This document shows positions 4,808 through 6,849 of a DNA stretch of 6,849 bases, piece by piece. The notes under the pieces were generated by a model. It did no database searches. It saw only the letters and a list, made by a program, of their open reading frames with translations, and was not told the origin of the DNA. The translations under genes and the position numbers were made by a program. This stretch comes from Desulfuromusa sp. (GTDB lineage: Bacteria > Desulfobacterota > Desulfuromonadia > Desulfuromonadales > Geopsychrobacteraceae), in the NCBI GenBank assembly GCA_023145655.1, contig JAGLDI010000119.1:1-6849 (forward strand). Reading direction: 5' to 3'. Within the stretch, counting starts at the first letter, position 1. Each line of letters opens with the position of its first letter.

Positions 4808-6241
4808 ATGCTTAATTCTCTCTGTCAGCAACATTCTGATCTGGGTGAGGCTGATATTCAGCAGATTCAAAAATTTGCCAGTTGTCTGGGTAGTATTGCC
4901 GAACTGACCGACTCGGATGTTTTTATCGATTGTCGGACCAAGGATCCGGATCAAGCGATTGTTGTTGCTCAAGATCGTTCTTCAAGCGGGAAGTCTCTTT
5001 ATTTTGGGTCGGTGGTTGGGAAATTTGCCCATCGGAGTAAAGAACCTGCAGTGATCAGAACGCTGGAAATCGGGATGCCGACGATGGATATGCACGGGGT
5101 CACTCAGGAAGACAAAAATGTCCGGCAAAGTGTGTCGCCGATCAAAAATTCAGCAGGGGATGTGATTGCCGTACTGATTGCTGAAAAAGACGTGACCAAG
5201 AGTGTTAAAGCAGAGGAGAAGCTCTCTATTTTAACCCAGACTACCGAACAACTAATTACCCGGGGAACCCGTCCTCAATCGGGTGATAACAGTCTCCCCT
5301 ATTATGTCACCGACGGCATTTTGATGTTTAACCGTTCTGGAATCTGTGCTTATGCAAATCCGGTTGCAGAAAAAATTTACAAAAATCTGGGTTATCTTGA
5401 ACCGTTGGAAGGTCTTAGTTTCTCCAACATGACCTTCCATGGAATGGAATTTGCCGAGATTTTGGATAAAAAGCAGATCATTTTAAACGATCTGGAAGTT
5501 GGTCGTTATGTCTTTCATGTCAAATATACCTATGTGAAGAACAAGAATGAAGATTTCACCGGTGTGGTGATGTTGATTAATGATGTGACCGACATGAAAA
5601 AGCAAGAGCGGGAGCTGGTTTTAAAGACAGTGGCGATCAGTGAGATTCACCATCGGGTGAAAAATAATCTGCAGACGATTGCAAGTTTGTTGAAACTTCA
5701 GGCTCGCAGGATTGATGATCCTCTGGCTAAAAATGCCTTTAACGAAAGTATTAATCAGGTCCTCAGTATCGCGGCAACCCATGAAATTCTGGCCGAAGAG
5801 GGTCGTGATGATGTTGATATTATGGTGATGTTGAAAAAAATCAAGAGCAATACTTTAAGGAGCGGACTGCTTGACCATAAAGCCATCACCATTAATTTGA
5901 AGGGGGACACATTTTTATGTGAGTCGGATATGGCAACTTCGATTGCACTGGTGGTCAATGAGGTGACGCAGAATTGTTTGAAATATGCATTCCCTGCCCG
6001 GGATTCAGGGACAATCGAGATTGAAATATACAACGGAACCGCCTACTCAAATATTTCTATTATTGATGACGGTGTCGGCTACGATGTTAAAGAAAAGTCA
6101 GCTGAAAAACTTGGCCTGATGATTGTGCGGCGGATTATTACTGAAAAGCTGCGTGGCAATCTTACTATGGAATCGGGTCCGGGGGGAACCAAGGTGCTGT
6201 TTGATTTCCCCTTGAGCTCACAACCGGGTGAGTCGATGTAG
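4808..6241 (+). CDS. eutW: EutW, cytoplasmic sensor histidine kinase for ethanolamine
   Basis: Sensor partner of EutV; EutW of Enterococcus autophosphorylates in response to ethanolamine. The 477-residue product has no membrane segment, so it should sense cytoplasmic ligand. In order: an N-terminal sensor domain of the H_kinase_N type (about 5-140), a PAS domain (about 160-265), a HisKA_2 dimerisation and phosphoacceptor region with HHRVKNNLQ (H281/H282), and an HATPase domain with N384-E385, DDGVG (420-424) and GPGGT (457-461). All catalytic boxes are intact. GAGG (4799-4802) lies 5 bases before ATG 4808, which is therefore preferred over in-frame GTG 4793, which overlaps the eutV stop, and GTG 4802. 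The close coupling to eutV supports a cognate pair. Confidence 0.96.
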   Translation: MLNSLCQQHSDLGEADIQQIQKFASCLGSIAELTDSDVFIDCRTKDPDQAIVVAQDRSSSGKSLYFGSVVGKFAHRSKEPAVIRTLEIGMPTMDMHGVTQEDKNVRQSVSPIKNSAGDVIAVLIAEKDVTKSVKAEEKLSILTQTTEQLITRGTRPQSGDNSLPYYVTDGILMFNRSGICAYANPVAEKIYKNLGYLEPLEGLSFSNMTFHGMEFAEILDKKQIILNDLEVGRYVFHVKYTYVKNKNEDFTGVVMLINDVTDMKKQERELVLKTVAISEIHHRVKNNLQTIASLLKLQARRIDDPLAKNAFNESINQVLSIAATHEILAEEGRDDVDIMVMLKKIKSNTLRSGLLDHKAITINLKGDTFLCESDMATSIALVVNEVTQNCLKYAFPARDSGTIEIEIYNGTAYSNISIIDDGVGYDVKEKSAEKLGLMIVRRIITEKLRGNLTMESGPGGTKVLFDFPLSSQPGESM

Positions 6242-6269
6242 TTGGTTTGAAGGCAAGTGGTGGAAAAAT

Positions 6270-6310
6270 ATCTGAATGGTCGGTTTGTCGGCGTTATTAG
6301 ATGGTTTTTT
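6270..6310 (+). terminator. Possible weak attenuator between eutW and eutA
   Basis: ATCTGA (6270-6275) can pair with TTAGAT (6297-6302), six bp including one G-T, followed two bases later by six Ts (6305-6310). Within the loop side, CTG/CGG can close AATGGT (6275... region 6272-6283), which has the A1/G4 pattern of ANTAR targets, but only over 3 bp. No convincing P1 partner is seen. It could be a partial attenuator lowering expression of eutA and later genes, or chance structure. Confidence 0.2.
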
Positions 6311-6325
6311 GTATAGGGTGCAGTG

Positions 6326-6849
6326 GTGACCGAACAGATTTTAAGCGTTGGTATTGATATTGGAACAACCACAACCCAGCTGGTATTCAGCCGTTTAACG
6401 TTGGAAAATACGGCATCGCTGGTTTCAGCACCACACATTGAAATTGTCGCAAAAGAGGTTATTTACCGCAGTGCTATTCACTTTACCCCGCTGCAGACCC
6501 AGCAGGAAATTGATGCCCGGAAAACCCGGGAACTGATTGAGCAGGAGTACCAGACCGCCGGAATCACCCCGGCACAGGTTCAGACCGGTGCGGTTATCAT
6601 AACCGGGGAGGCTGCGCGAAAGCAGAATGCTGAGACAGTATTACAGGTATTGAGCGGGTTTGCCGGGGAATTTGTCGTTGCAACTGCCGGTCCGACTCTG
6701 GAAGGAATTATTGCTGGCAAGGGGGCCGGAGCGGCACAGGAGTCAAAACAACGGACGGCCACAATTGTCAACCTGGATATCGGTGGAGGAACCACCAATA
6801 TTGCGGTGTTCAGGAATGGAGATGTTATTGATACGGCCTGTCTTGATAT
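6326..6849 (+). CDS. eutA: EutA, ethanolamine ammonia-lyase reactivating factor (5' part, runs off the window)
   Basis: EutA reactivates the B12-dependent ethanolamine ammonia-lyase EutBC by ATP-dependent exchange of damaged cobalamin. The visible 174 codons are about a third of the usual 460-480 residues; the gene is cut by the window end, not broken. The ATPase fold of the actin/Hsp70 type is visible: phosphate-1 motif DIGTTTTQ (11-18) and phosphate-2 motif DIGGGTTN (151-158), with GEAARKQNA between them, as in known EutA proteins. GTG 6326 is chosen because AGGG (6315-6318) is 7 bases upstream; the adjacent GTG 6323 is possible. The 84-base gap after eutW is the longest within the eut operon. 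EutB, EutC and shell genes are expected downstream. Confidence 0.95.
   Translation, partial: MTEQILSVGIDIGTTTTQLVFSRLTLENTASLVSAPHIEIVAKEVIYRSAIHFTPLQTQQEIDARKTRELIEQEYQTAGITPAQVQTGAVIITGEAARKQNAETVLQVLSGFAGEFVVATAGPTLEGIIAGKGAGAAQESKQRTATIVNLDIGGGTTNIAVFRNGDVIDTACLD

Overview
The window carries two adjacent transcription units on the + strand. The first (about 18-3244) encodes a three-component TRAP transporter (dctQ, dctM, dctP). The second (about 3279 to the window end) is the start of an ethanolamine-utilisation (eut) microcompartment operon: eutS, eutP, eutV, eutW and the first 174 codons of eutA. The organism is most likely a Gram-negative, probably anaerobic bacterium, because it has a TRAP transporter with a Tat-exported periplasmic binding protein and moderate GC content. 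The EutV/EutW two-component pair is best known from Firmicutes, so a Desulfobacterota/Desulfuromonadia-like proteobacterium that acquired this eut type is a reasonable guess. No taxonomic marker is present, so this remains inference.

Layout. Bases 1-202 hold a sigma70-like promoter and a structured RNA leader: a hexaloop hairpin P1, a weaker P2 and an overlapping intrinsic terminator ending in seven Ts. dctQ and dctM overlap by ATGA. dctP follows after a 70-base gap with a small hairpin and a strong ribosome binding site. A perfect 14-bp hairpin lies just after dctP. Bases 3245-3438 hold a 12-bp palindrome, a second sigma70-like promoter and a second copy of the same leader architecture. The genes eutS, eutP, eutV and eutW follow almost without gaps, then 84 bases with a possible weak terminator, then eutA, which runs off the end.

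How it works together. EutW (a soluble PAS/HisKA_2 histidine kinase) is expected to sense ethanolamine and phosphorylate EutV (receiver plus ANTAR domain). Phosphorylated EutV should bind the dual-hairpin RNAs and prevent the overlapping terminators from forming. One leader precedes eutS, as expected for autogenous control of the eut operon. The other precedes the TRAP operon. The main observation is that the TRAP transporter appears wired into the EutVW antitermination regulon, which predicts that it imports ethanolamine or a close relative, a job usually given to EutH or Eat permeases. Consistent with a substrate that is not an acid, the binding protein appears to have phenylalanine where most DctP proteins have the carboxylate-binding arginine.

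No RNA genes, insertion sequences or CRISPR arrays were seen.
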